Notes: generated by a model not told the origin, from the letters alone. Counted from the first letter of the stretch, positions 46,601-57,488 are shown. The stretch is 64,000 nt of DNA from Prototheca cutis (GCA_002897115.2 BCIH01000004.1:550450-614449); one strand, 5' to 3'. Program-made: numbers and translations.

Positions 46601-46926
46601 TGCCACTCCCTGCCCAACAGGCGCAGGAACTGTCCTTTTCGGCGATGGCTGCGCCGGAAGACTCGGCTTCGGCGCCTGCAGTCCGTGGCTCGTCGTTCTT
46701 TGCGCCGGGGTCTGTGCACCGCGCTTCCTCGCAGAGCAGCGGCGGCAGTGCGGGGCCCACACCCCGCGCGCACAAGCCCACCAAGCTGCAGAGCCTGCTC
46801 CAGATGTTTGTGCGGTCGGGCGGCCGGGCGTCGCCCGAGATGTCGCGCCACCCCAGCCGCAGCAGCCGCAACTCGACAGAATCGGTCAGCAGCGACGGTG
46901 GTGCCGCGTTCCTTGGCCAAGACTGA
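43627..46926 (+). CDS. Calcium-dependent protein kinase with two tandem calmodulin-like regions
   Basis: CDPK-family Ser/Thr kinase. One open frame of 1099 codons. Kinase domain about 52-315: LGTGHFAAVYL, AIKALDKHH (Lys82), LLRDLKPEN (catalytic Asp175, the usual His of HRD is Leu), VDFGLS (199), SSYYVAPEVL, LWSLGVMAYVLLSG. First junction plus calmodulin-like region at about 330-503: TKQTRLRKLLLSVVARQLSEGEI, EF-hand loops DTDGDGLVSAAD and DRDADGLLAVEE, with loops 2 and 4 degenerate. A second junction-like helix (AGAFKKLAMLVIARQLDGREV) and four more EF-like units follow at about 580-750; only DRDAHGVITASE looks near-canonical. The last about 350 residues are disordered and Gly/Ser/Pro-rich. N-terminus is uncertain: no MGxxx myristoylation signal, and an acceptor-like CAG sits just before DPHERYRF. 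Confidence 0.88.
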   Translation: MLFVHAPRRVLEGWGLADPTFETCIESMLPGSLLSKPPLEQNTVHQQDPHERYRFIRVLGTGHFAAVYLCSTLGSGELVAIKALDKHHPEYERHTALEEVRVLAALQACPSVVSLLEVWEDGSYLFIVQEACLGGELFDRVVRQRAFSERDAARCMGAVLGVVRHAHSRNVLLRDLKPENWLLRRAEAEVHPDNLRAVDFGLSVFHHPTAPCTDRVGSSYYVAPEVLQGSYSFPADLWSLGVMAYVLLSGFPPFWGSADPVIFHRILHDDVDFDYEPWHGVSLAAKDFIARLLVKDPAARMGLNEAAAHPWVADARAAPSAPLLPQVLDSLAAFTKQTRLRKLLLSVVARQLSEGEIDALRGTFASLDTDGDGLVSAADIVEGMRRAGVDVCDAGLARTLEELGPLLKGKISAEEFVVAALDTHKVLTAKTVNAIFAELDRDADGLLAVEELAFVLEECNIDVETDALRRLMHREGALDKKGMISAVSFKNLLLGHPEDSEEENAGGDKGGGDGCSLAAAALPFDTAGSGGLVASGNLDAGGGSSGSVRLSQTTSGRSLGQGATPRPGLAPVQIESYLRDVHRFAAAGAFKKLAMLVIARQLDGREVAALRALFNRLDPCGSGVLTLEVLRRELGGRVGDGDLEDLMEVLDLKHTGTHIDFDEFLAAALEDQHLVTETKMRAAFDYFDRDAHGVITASELGEVLREVGMADADVSMLLESAVPQTADRQGLECGTVTYQDFRRVLLSQGPNMLTAPCTPRSQGSGAGGTGTQPTPRSGGALSPADAGTAGAVAVTAAGVLPGGAEDALGTPSSGPGTAPIAELAEMLDAAWTPRLATGEDLACSPLHTPRAAHTFDETLEKSGAGISERRATRELEEKGIAIPSAIGTAPPTTAAVARPPQSPNLISLKPRPRPGSDDGTPRATGAGSTNPSGRSLTHEAVRRRVQTYVAAWPPGGLPHRHYDSAVKRSAASEDAAAAAGGGNDLSAPSLSLPLPAQQAQELSFSAMAAPEDSASAPAVRGSSFFAPGSVHRASSQSSGGSAGPTPRAHKPTKLQSLLQMFVRSGGRASPEMSRHPSRSSRNSTESVSSDGGAAFLGQD

Positions 46927-47624
46927 GTGGAATTTCGGCTGCATCGTGTCTCAGGGATGAACGCACGCTGGACAAACTCGCCGGTCGCTGTGACGGTTGC
47001 TGAACATCAGGCAACTCCCTCGTCCTCATCAACCCATGTGGCCACCATGCACCTTGGCAGCGTCCTCCTTGGATGTCTTCACACATGTGCCAATGGAAAA
47101 CCAAACATCTGCATGCATGCATCTGGTAGTGTATGCATGTGATCCTCTCCTCTTGTCATGAGCTGCATGTTTCATGAAACGGATCTGCGACACCCATTCT
47201 TTCTCTCTTTTCCACAGTTTTATTGTGTCCCTGGGTATGCCAGAGTGGAGCTTCAGATTTTTCATATTTTCAAACCTGGCCATGAATACACCCATCGCCC
47301 TATGGCTGCGCATTGTAATGCCCCCCAGTTGGATGGAAGCAAGAGGGAAACGGGCAAGAAGATGCCGCGCGCTTAAAACCCCGGAAGCACGCGCCACGCG
47401 TAAGCATCCGGCACACGTGGTGCACGACCGACGCAATCCCCTCCAAAATCCCTTTGTGACAACATGTACGCACGCGCTCTGTGTAGGGTTTGCATTCATC
47501 GACATTTGTGGGGAGCAGCGGGACTCCCCATTGCCACTGGCGTCGTCTTCGCACCCCACCTCGCCCAGTATTTCTTGACCAGAACTCAATACCCGATCTT
47601 GCGAGGTGGTATATCGCAGCGACC
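46927..47624. other. Intergenic between CDPK and SOD
   Basis: 700 bp holding the CDPK 3' UTR and SOD promoter. Open frames overlap on both strands without domain content. Confidence 0.45.
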
Positions 47625-48957
47625 ATGGCCCCCAAAAACATCTTGATTGCACTTGTGTGCACGTTGTTGGTGCATGCCACACTCGGATCGGCTTCCCGGC
47701 TGAGCGTGGCCGCTCTGAGGCGCAACCTCCTGCAAGCCGAGGTCCTGGATCTGCCGCCTCTCCCCTACGCGGCAGACGCCATGGAGCCCGTCATCTCCGG
47801 GGAAATCATGACTCTGCATCATGACAAGCATCTTCAGGCTTACGTCAACGGCTACAACACCGCTGTTGCAGCGCTCGAGGCGGCGTTCGCCAGCGGCGAC
47901 GCTGCGGCCGCGGCGAAGGCGGCACCCGCCCTGAATTTCAACGCTGGAGGTAACATAGGAATTGTGTCGCGCTAGGCCAATTTGATTTCCTGTTTATGGG
48001 GGGTTGCAAACTGATGTATGCATGTTTGTGTTCTGGTCTTGGTTGGGGCAAACGAACTGTCGGCTGCGGAGATCGAGTAATGGACGGATGTGCGTGTGCC
48101 AGACTAATGGTCTCGGCAGGGGATCACGTCATTGCCCACAACAACTGCAGCATGCCCATCCGGAAATCCTGCTACTGCAGGTTACGCGAACCATGTCATG
48201 TTCTTCGACAGCCTGGTTGCTCCAGAGGTGAGTTGCTTGGAATCAGGTGTCAACGGCCGGTCACATTGCCGTGCTGAATACCTGTCTGTCCAGGAGTGCC
48301 CACACAGCATGGCTCTGCCTTGCCGCCGCAGAACTACACCGAGCCCAGTGGTCCTCTAGCCGATGCCATCGTGGAGCAGTACGGAGATTTTGAATCTTTC
48401 AAGGGCCAGTTTAACAACCTCACCAATGCCGTCCAGGCGAGTGGGCAGTGGTTCATGCTGCGATGTTGCCTTCCTGTGTGTGGCGGCAGGGCTGGAGGGA
48501 CATGGTGGGCACGGCATGAACAGCAATGAAAGGTCTCCTGCGGTACTGTACGCCGTCTACTGCACATCTGATGACACCATAACCCACACATTCACAACAA
48601 CTGCAGGGCTCTGGCTGGGGCTGGCTGGCATACAACCCCAAGACAGGTGGTCTGCCTGTCGTCGTCACATCCAACCAGGACACGGTTCCCTCCAAGTTCC
48701 CCCTCCTCCCCCTGCTTGGTGTCGACGTCTGGGAGCATGCTTACGTAAGTCAGGCCCGAACTTGCCGGGTCTTGGGGTTGCTGGGCCGGAGTGCTGTAAG
48801 CTTAAATTCTCAGGGGTCTCACCACTTCCCTCCAATACTCCAAACCTTCCTGCAGTACCTCCAGTACCTGAATGTCCGTGCCAACTACACAGCTGCCATC
48901 TGGGACGTCATCAACTGGCCTGTCATCGAAGCGCGCTATGCAGAGGTCTCTGCTTAG
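47625..48957 (+). CDS. Fe/Mn superoxide dismutase with secretory signal peptide
   Basis: Converts superoxide to hydrogen peroxide and oxygen. Exons: 47625-47949, 48181-48227, 48332-48436, 48607-48744, 48856-48957; 238 aa, in frame. Residues 1-24 ([20 protein letters not shown]) form a classical ER signal peptide, so an extracellular, cell-wall or secretory location is predicted, unlike the usual mitochondrial MnSOD. Family motifs: [28 protein letters not shown] (first metal His), GYANHVMFF (second His), [10 protein letters not shown], and [13 protein letters not shown] (Asp and third His). Intron 3 starts CAG|GCGAGT (48437); a GT alternative nearby breaks frame, so it is read as GC-AG. Mn versus Fe preference cannot be settled by eye, though the GSGWGWL context suits Mn. 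Confidence 0.92.
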
Positions 48958-49217
48958 ACTCCGCGCTGACTTGCCTGGCTGGTGAAGGCAAACCCCAGGC
49001 TCTCGCCCATGCCCTTGTGTTCAGGCTGAGCTTGGCATTGAAGAAAAAGGCTGGGCCGTGCTGCTGTGTTGTTCCATGTACCATGCCCTCCAGCAGGGAC
49101 TGCCCATGACAGAGTATTCCATCATCAAATGCTCCACCTTGCGCTTGCCTCCCCACTGTGCTCCTTGTTGTCATGGTCTTGTCGAGCAATCAGGGATCCG
49201 CACAAACAGTCCAGGTC

Positions 49218-51614
49218 TCAAGAGCCAGGGGTGGCTTTGGCACGACGGGTGAATGGGTTTGACCCCGGTGCAGTGTCCCCAGGCAGCTTACGCTTGGAGG
49301 CCGACCCGGGCAGCGCCTGCTGTGGCTGCACTGCAACTTCCTGCAGCGGTCCCCGTGGCTCGATGTGGGGCATCCCGTCGGCAGGGGCGGCCGCTTCCTC
49401 CATCATGTCTGCCAACCGATCCGCCAGAGTAGGCGACCTGCAGTGGGTAAAAGGAAAGAGAATTATAGTGCTTGGACGGAAAGGGCCAGTGCATTACGTC
49501 TGTTGCACAAAGTTTGGCAATATTCCCCTTTGCTTTGCCGTGAATTGCCGCATGGGGCCCTGGTAACAACACCCCTCCCATGCACCCTCTCACCCACCCA
49601 GGCCCCCCAAACACACACACACACACAACTCCCCCGCCCTGCTCTCAAACAGGGCACGCACTTGAAGTGGGTGGCGAGCTTGACAGCGCCTTCTTGTGCT
49701 GCACGTGTGTTCAACTGGTGCGCCAGGGTCAAAGCACGCTCGGGACGGTCTGCTTGGACCATGCTGGCAAACAGCCGGAGGCTGCATGGCAAGGTGGCGG
49801 GGGGGAGTGCAGGTGGTCGTAGTGAGGAATGGAGAAATCATTTCGTTGGCAGGACGTTTCTGGCCGGACATGGCTGCAGCAGGCAGTCTGGGTTCCCCTG
49901 GCTCATTTCTTCCCCCTTGCAGCACATTGCCCGCGATTACCTTGATCGCAAAAAACACAGTCACACAAGCCATTTGGCAACCACCTCCCATCCCACCCTC
50001 TCACCTGACTTGGTCCAGTGTCCTCTTTGCTTCGGCAGTCGCCGCGGCGTCGCACAGCACCTGAGGCGTGTGTAGTGCCATCACGGCCCGAAACCTTGCC
50101 GCCTCCAGCTCGGTCCCCGACCCCGGGAGCAGGGGCGGGTTGGTGGGGAGGGCGGAGATCGTTGGACGCGGCGCAGTGCCGCTGGGCACGCTGGGATGTG
50201 CCTCGTTGGCCATGACGACGCAGCTGACCTCCTGCAGGCTGCAACCCACCAGCCAGATGCGCTCGCTGCCCTGACGTGCTGCATGGGTATATTTGTTGGC
50301 GTGTGCGGCAGGCATGAGTTGGCTTGATGCGTGGAAAGGTTCATACTTCACGCCTGTAGATGCCATCATCGTTGTGTTGTAACCCCAGGAAAAGGGCAGA
50401 CACCAATGCTGATGGATGCACATAAGAATCGATATTTTGAGTCTTGGCATGCAAATCATAACCGAGCAAACAGAAACCCTCACCCCCTCGCCGTGACACC
50501 CACCACGCTCGGCGGAGAACATCGGGACCCAGGACCCGCCCCAGCCGGAAACCAGCACACGGAGCTGCTCGGTGCTGTCCTGTGCGGCAAGGGCACCCTC
50601 CTCGGAGAACCCCAACCAGGTCAGCTGCGAGCCCGGGGTCAAGGGCACCGCTCCTCGGTGCGCAGACCGCTGCGCCTCCACGTCCAAAACCTGCTTGTGC
50701 AGCGCGGTAGTGATGAGAAAAGACCGTGAAGAAAAGAGGTGTGGGCTGTGCCATGGAAGGATGTAGTCATGCCAACAATTACAAGTGCATCAATGGCCCT
50801 TGTCCCACAAGACGGTGGCCCTCCCGCCCTCCCAAAGAGCGGCGCCGCTCCTACCTGGGCCTCCAGGTTTTGGGTGCCATCCCAGGTGGGCTCCCCGGCA
50901 TGGTACACGGCCGCCAGAGAAGACTCGTGGCTTGCAAGCGCCACGATGGGGCCGGGAAGCTCCAACACCGCAACTTGCATCCCTGGAGTGGGTCAGCGGC
51001 AATTGGATGGAGTCTCTGGGATGCTGACTCAGCAGCTCCAGGCCTCGGCCCCCCAGTGGCCGGCTGCTCTCATTTGGCTGCAATTGCAGCAATTGCTTCT
51101 TCAACATGCGGCACAAGGCATTTACCTGAGACAGAAAAGACGCGAAGCAGCCTGTGGCTGGTGGCCAGGGCAACAAAACCCTTGCCAGACACGAGAGCTT
51201 CAGCCTCTTCCCCTGCCAACAGTGTCTCCATCCTGCAGAAAGGCGTGGGGATGAGGACATTGGGGTCGTACGGATGACAGGGTGTATGACCATCCTGATT
51301 GGCACGGCCTCCCTCCACCCACGCAAGGCTTTCAGAAATTCGATGCCCCGCTGACCAGTCGGCGTTGGCACCCCAAGAGTCAAAGGGACGGAAGGACACC
51401 ACAGAGGCCGTGCCCTCTCCCGAAGGCATTGCCAGTGCCACACCCTGCACAAGCGAGATTTGATGAAAAGCACAGTTCGGTATTTTTCTCGTTCCATGGA
51501 TGCTCAGTGCTGGTTGTTTGGCTCCAGTATACGGTAAGGGTCTACTGACAGGGAGCTTCACCTTGCAGACTCAGACCCGATTGCACACATCGACGCCTCC
51601 ATACTGCTGTCCCA

Positions 51615-51691
<77 letters not shown>

Positions 51692-53774
51692 CGCAGCAAC
51701 TCACCTCCGGACCCAGGTGTCCCAGCGTGAACCCCAGGTAGTCTGCATGGGGTGGCACCCTGCGACGGTGCAGAGCAGTGTCGTGGAACGAAGCCTCGAT
51801 AACGCCGCTCCCCGCTCCAGCATCCCGCCGCAGCGTCAGCGTCCCCAGTGCATTAAAACAGAGGTACCGTCGGCCATGTGCATCCGCGGGGGTGGACCCA
51901 GGCTGGAATGCTGCCTGCCGAGGTGCCATGGCATTGGGGGCTGGGCTGCTGTGCCGACCACGGCGGCGGCTGCAACGACGGCGGTCCCGTCGCTCGGTCT
52001 CGTCCCCTGCAGTGGTGGCAGGGCCACGTGCATGCACAAGGAAGAGTGTCAGCAATGCGTGGATAACTGGCTGAATCGATGCAAACAGGCCCTTTCTGAG
52101 CATCATTACATCTACTGCTGCGGAAGATGGATCTGCTCCCGCGTCGCCGCCGAAACCCCCAGGGTTTGTCCCCAAAATGGGCCCCCTCCGCACCGCTGTC
52201 TTCATCACTGCCAGAGCCACTGGCGTCACCCCCCTCATCCTCTCCCAATCCTGTACAGTGTGTGTGTGTGGGGGGGGGGGGGGGGGGGGTTTGCTGATGT
52301 TATTCTTGCAGTGAACAAGGTGTTGTCCGCCCCAAAGCTGGGCAATTTCATCAATCTCCTTTCGGCCCTACTGGAGGCCAACTCCATTGGGAAACAGAGA
52401 CATACCAGCACACCTGTGGGCCCACCAACAGTGGCGTCGAGATCCAGGATCTCGTGGGGCCCCGGCTGGTCGTCTGGGATGGTGCCGGGCCACAGGGCGA
52501 TGCCGCCGTCCTCGGTGGCCACCAGCAGTGCGTTTGAACCGGGCTGCCAGGACAATGCCGTGGCCCGGCCTGGCAAGATTCGGCGAGCCAGTGTTTCGCC
52601 GTCTTCTACGCGCAGCACGGCCACGCCGCTGTCATCCCCGGCGGCCGCGAGGTAGAGGCCGTTGGGTGAGAAGGCCAGGAGCGCAGCTTCCCCGCCCAGC
52701 CCCGTCCTCACCGCGCTGAGCTGGCGCCAGCTGAGACGCTCGTACAGCACCACCTCCCCGCCCCGGCCAGGCACCGCCAGCAGGCTCCCGCCATCAGGGT
52801 GCCAGGCAGGCTGGCACACCACGTCGCTCAACATGTCCAACTGGTGATATTTGGAGTTAGGGACTCAGTGAAGGGATACGGTCTCGGGGGCATACATGGC
52901 ATTGGTTCGCGTCATCAGACAGTTGGGATGGAGTCACCAGATGAATCGACCGCCAGCTAGGAAACGACGGAGGGGATTGGATCACATCAACCTCGGCTCA
53001 CCTTTGGCCCGATGGCCTTGCGGGCCAGCACCACTTTTCCAGACTGGGCACTGTAGATGGTGAGGGTGCCGCTGGCGGCCAGTGCCGCCACGTACTCGCC
53101 CTCAGGGTCGAATGCGAGGCCCCGCGTGTAAGCGTCAGAGCCCAGCGTGCGCAGCGCACGCCGCGAGCCGACGTCCAGCAGCCGCACTCCGGCCTCGTCG
53201 CCGGCGACGGCCACGGTGGTGCCGTCGGGACCCAGAGCCACGGCGCGCACCGGCAGTGCCGTCTTGGTCAGCAGTCGCCCGCCCTCCTCCAGGGCCGACA
53301 GCTGGAACACCTGTGCAGTGGGCAGCCGGGGTGGCGACGGGGCCACCGGAATAACTGGATCCGCAGGCTTCACAATTTTGGCCCTGTCTCATTGGTGGGT
53401 GCCATTGATCCATGCCACAGCATGAGCCCTGGCGTGGACCAGCTGCTTGATATTCCGACCTGCCACTCCAATAGTGAGGAACTCACGCAAGGGCACGGAT
53501 GCCTTGTCTCCCAGTCACACACCTTGACGTTTGGCCCCTCCGCCAGCACCACAGTGTCGCCACGGCAGGCCAGGCCGGCCGTGATCCGGCTCTCGCCCCC
53601 ACCAAACATGGAGCTGTTTTCCGCAGTATCCATGTCGCTGACGCTCCGAATGACGAGTTTGCCATCATACCCTGCCGTCACGAGCGTTGGCCCGGCCCCA
53701 TCCGTGGATTCCGGGGCGAACCCAGCCACGCACGGGCCCTCGCCATGGTACGTGTGGAACTGGAGTGGCGCCAT
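49218..53774 (-). CDS. WDHD1: CTF4/AND-1/WDHD1 replisome adaptor
   Basis: Trimeric hub linking the CMG helicase to DNA polymerase alpha. Exons in coding order: 53774-53523, 53367-53002, 52840-52414, 52250-52110, 52006-51705, 51444-51356, 51232-51126, 50982-50855, 50690-50500, 50265-50005, 49781-49662, 49437-49218; 867 aa, all phases agree. N-terminal WD40 propeller (LVTAGYDGKLVIRSV, TRGLAFDPEGEYVA, WHPDGGSLLAVPGRG, LAAAGDDSGVAVL), acidic linker (SGSGSDEDSGAEG), then the SepB domain: FQPGSTPADAHGRRYLCFN, ASFHDTALHRRR, YLGFTLGHLGPEG, VSFRPFDSWGANADW, GKGFVALATSHRLLRVFSVSG, LTWLGFSEEGAL, and the C-terminal helical bundle (RALTLAHQLNTRAA). The Lys-rich tail SASKRKLPG may be an NLS. No C-terminal HMG box, which is present in the vertebrate protein. 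A 62-base C-run lies in intron 5. Confidence 0.92.
51616..51677. repeat. 62-base poly-C run plus (CA)n in a WDHD1 intron
   Basis: Uninterrupted C-run followed by about eight CA units; G-run on the coding strand. A second run of 20 G lies at 52270-52289 in the preceding intron. Confidence 0.95.
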
Positions 53775-54129
53775 GACTAGCAGGGTTATGTGCGACAAAA
53801 CATTGCCATCGACTCCCTGTGCTACGGGAGGTGCAAGAGCCGGCATGTGCCCCGCAATGCCGATGCTGCCTGCATGAACTGGATTCGAAAATTTCAAACC
53901 TCGCATGGGCGCGCCAATTTTTGGCCATCGATCATGCATGCAGGCCAAACACAAGACAACATGCAAGCAATGAACACAACATTGACGGTGCCCTGGAGCA
54001 ATTCCTTCTCTGCAACAAACGTGCGTGCAGGTGGGGTTTTCCGATGCCTGCTCAAGCATCAAGGGAGAAGCGAAAGCTTCCTTTTGGGGACCAGCAGAAA
54101 TCAGTAGCTGGACAATTTTTTTTGGGGGG
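53775..54129. other. WDHD1 upstream region
   Basis: Promoter side of WDHD1 (minus strand). Ends in a T9-G10 run at about 54117-54134, the same type of tract seen beside the first N gap. No gene seen. Confidence 0.45.
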
Positions 54130-54545
54130 GGGGGAGTGTTCAGGCTGAACTCAGGCATGCGCTGGGGGGGGAGCCGCTTGTGAAAAGGCTCTGGCCGGGC
54201 GCCGTTGAAGATCAGGCCCATCGCCACATAGCACATGTTCTGCGCCGCGTTCTTGTCGCGGTTGTGCACGACGCCACAGGCCTCGTTCTGACACTGCCGG
54301 ACAAAGTGCTTGTTCTTGGAGGTGGGGCAGTCGCCCAGGCGCAAGGGTTTATTGCACGCCGAGCAAACCTGCGGTGCGGCGCACTTGGCGTAGGCGTGAC
54401 CCACAGCCCGTGGAAACCGCCTGTGCATGGCAATGCGCATACGCGTGCGGCCGTGCACTCACCCCGCACCCGCGCAAGCCCCACCATCACATAAGGGAGG
54501 CGGCGCAGCAGCAGCGACTGCGACGTCAGGTGGGGACACCGGCCG
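54130..54545 (-). mobile_element. Divergent Fanzor/TnpB-like fragment
   Basis: Encodes the C-terminal zinc ribbon and RuvC-III motif of the OrfB/TnpB superfamily: VCSACNKPLRLGDC, then FVRQCQNEACGVVHNRDKNAAQ followed by a short helix and NGARPEPFHKR. The pair C-x2-C and C-x4-C followed at once by N-R-D-x-N-A-A is diagnostic of TnpB and Fanzor C-termini. Upstream on the same strand, separated by an intron-like stretch (GGTGAGT ... CGCAG at about 54390-54472), is LLLRRLPYVMVGLARVR, the position where TnpB/Fanzor proteins have the strand before the zinc ribbon. I found no RuvC-I segment upstream. The motif spelling differs from the 62.5-kb element (HNRDKNAAQ against WNRDLMACL), so it comes from another lineage. 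Probably a decayed copy. Confidence 0.6.
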
Positions 54546-56564
54546 ACGGTGCTTTCCTTGTCGCCCTGCGCACATGCATGCAACGGCCATCTGGCTAACA
54601 GCATTCGTCGCTTATGGCTTGGTTTGGACCCACACGGGGGGGCTGTCGTACCATGACAAGCATGCAGTTCTGCCGGCTTTCATGCAATGGCATCTGAACT
54701 CTACCAGATAGTCTGCTCTGCGTTTGCGGCTCACCAGAAGCAGCAGTGTCGCTATTTCCGGCAATCCCACAGCAATATCAGCACCAGGTCGACGATGCAC
54801 GAGCTTTGCCTGGATGTCAACCCCAAGAAGAGCACAGCAATCCGGGCAAAATCTCAGGGGTGCCGCTTACTCTCTCCACGCTCCTGGCGGTGCAAGTTCA
54901 CCTCCCAGGCTGAACTGTCTACAACTCCCTGACCAAATGTGTTCTGCTTTGGATTGTCAATACACCAATGTAATAATAATAATGCAGAGTGAAGGCCACG
55001 AGGAATATCCCAGATGGTCGGGGTTGTACAGAAGGCTCCAAACAAGGCAGAGCCCGGCTCCTACAAGTCACCTTTCAACAGTCATACTCAAGGGTATGTA
55101 AGGGGTGCTCTTGAAACCACTTCAGTCGCAAATATCAGGTGCTCTTTCTTATTCCCGATCTCCTAAATGTTTCTAATATACATAGTTCTGAAAGGAACGG
55201 GCGTTGCAAAGGCTTATCCGCCTATTCAAAGTGCCCGATCTTGGGTACGGCGCTCCGCGGGTGCTTTGGACGAGGACTGACTGCGTGCAGGCACGCCCAC
55301 CTCCTTCCGAGGGGTACCCTCCGCAGACTGCGTCAGTGCTTTGGGATAAAAATTGTCATGTAGCAGGCGAGGTTGGTGGGCATAGGAAAGCCCCTAAGAC
55401 CATTTGTCAAGAATGTGCCATCTCGGCATGTCACTCCACACCGACTGGGTCCATCCGTGCTGCAATGGATCCGTCTCATAGGCCACCCGCTTAAAGGCAG
55501 GTAATTTCAAACCAATATCCGGGTTGTTGGGGGAGTAATCTGGGTTCTACCCGGAGGGAGCGTGCGCGCGTCATGTGATGCTCCAACGGGCCCAGGTCCT
55601 GAACGAGATAATCTTGTGTTGTCGCGGTTCAATATGTGAATCTCTCCCAACAAGAAATCTAGGGATCTGGAGGAGGCATTGAATGGAGTGCTGATCAGCG
55701 GAGCAGGACGGGCTGTGCTGCAGGTCGGCGGCGCGAGTCAAGGTGAAGATGCCTTGTGAGGATGCTGCACACCCATCCATAAAACCGCATTAAACCCAAA
55801 AAAAAGGGATTGATGAAATGTCGAATCAGAACACTGGCACAAGCCCGTAGGCTGCGGCCTGGCAAATCTTGCATGCAAACGCCTTACGAGCCGATAAAGC
55901 CGGGGCAACGATCCCGGGCGGGCGAGAAGGTATCACAGTTGAGGCTCTCCATCCAGACCATCGGGGAGCTCAGAAACGAATCTCGAATAGCCTTCGGACC
56001 CATGAGAGACACGGATTGTGACTGTTCCAAAACGCGTGCGCCGCCCAGCGAGAGGAACTGGCAGCTTTCCGCGACCCGACTCGAGGAAGCTACGCCGATG
56101 ACCATCCCCGCGCCACCCCCTCAAACGAAGCGAAAGGGATAGCACAGAATCATGCAATCAAGAGCTCAAGTATTACCCTCAAATAAAGTTTCTGCATCAT
56201 TCAATGAAAGGAATGAGGGGACAAAAACTCTCGTCGGTTACGAAACCCTCGTGTTTCCCCTGCCGCGGCCCACGAAGATGGCACGTGGGAACGCCACTTG
56301 TACGACGGTCGACGTATTCTGGAATCGTGCGAAGCCCTCAGATACGCTCCGTAACAGCCACGTGCCACACGTCGTTTCACACTCGGGAGCAGAAGCATTT
56401 ATTTTATTTGTCATGGTTGATATTAGGTAGCTCATCCGAGACTGGATCCCCCACGAGGATTTGAGCGTACTGCAGCGGTTGTCCCGCCAGCCTCGTTCGG
56501 AGAGTGTGTGGCAGCAGGCGGTATGGCCGGCGAGAGATGCGCAGTTCCAGTGCCTTGTCTGCAG
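54546..56564. other. 2-kb region with no recognised gene
   Basis: AT-richer than average. Open frames at 55810-56142 (+) and 56238-56927 (-) have no domain and no splice support. It may contain decayed upstream parts of the Fanzor-like fragment and the 5' exons of the following gene. Confidence 0.35.
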
Positions 56565-57488
56565 GAGATAGAGGAATACGTTGCTGAATGCTGGGAGCCC
56601 GACGCCGTTGACTACCGCCCACGACCCGACCGTGTATCGGAAGAAGCCGGGCCCCAGGTATCCACTGGTGTTGCGCGGCCCCGCGGATGTTGCCCTGGCT
56701 CCACGACACGTCCATTGGATTTGGGATAGCAAGGCAACTGTTGTCCAACAATGATGTGCAGGAGTACGACCAGGATGCTGGACTCTGCAACCTTGGCAGT
56801 CCCCGGCGAGCTCGCTGTGAGAACTCCAACCAGTCCATGGGGGCCAAGATCCAGACAGTTGCAAACCCCTCGCGTGCCGACGTTTCCACCCCTGTGGCAC
56901 AGTCTTATGGCAACCCCAAGTCTCCATTCATTCACGAGGCCGCAACTCCCTTCGCTGTCGACCCCAGGATCGCCATGTTGCTCTGCAAAGCCAAAGCCCT
57001 GGCCGAGTTGCAGGAGTCCCAGTCCGTCTGGAGCTCCTCAGTGCCCTGCACCTCGTCACCCTCTGCCGCACCGTGTCTCAAGTCCACCACCTCCAGCACT
57101 TTGCACATTGACCTGCCCAGGGTCGCTACATCCACCTGCCCACCAGAGAGGCTGCCGGCCGGCAGGGCCGGAACCCGCCTCCATGCCAAAGCTCAGCCCA
57201 GCGAAGAATCGCGGAGTTCATCAGAGGCGAGCGTGGCGAGCCTGGACTCGGAGTGGGAGAACTTGGAGGACATCATGCTTGGTGAGATGGGGCCTCCTTG
57301 ATGATGGGGGTTTTGCGTGGACACTTCCAGGCGGGCTCCCTCGCCGTGACCGGCCAGGACCTCACACAGCACGTCACGGCAGCCCAGTGCCACAGCGTCA
57401 CGGCCCCCAAACTTCAACGGGTCCTGACCATGCAGAGTTTCTTCAAGATGGCGCGCCCCACGAAAAGAAGCGCCGGCGTATCGACTGA
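56565..57488 (+). CDS. Unknown nuclear-type protein with acidic patch and basic C-terminus (5' end missing)
   Basis: No family recognised. Three consecutive exons join in phase: 56565-56657, 56762-57281, 57331-57488. Exon one is acidic (EIEEYVAECWEPDAVDY); exon two is Ser/Thr/Pro/Ala-rich with ATPFAVDPRIAMLLCKAKAL as its only segment that looks structured, and ends SLDSEWENLEDIML; exon three is polar and terminates HEKKRRRID, a likely monopartite nuclear localisation signal. Donor GTGAGA at 57282 and acceptor TTCCAG at 57330 support the last splice. The start codon was not found. Confidence 0.5.

Noticed and set aside
55530..55560. GGGTTCTACCC-like stretch considered as a tRNA T-arm
   Set aside because: No acceptor, D-arm or anticodon arm could be folded at proper spacing.
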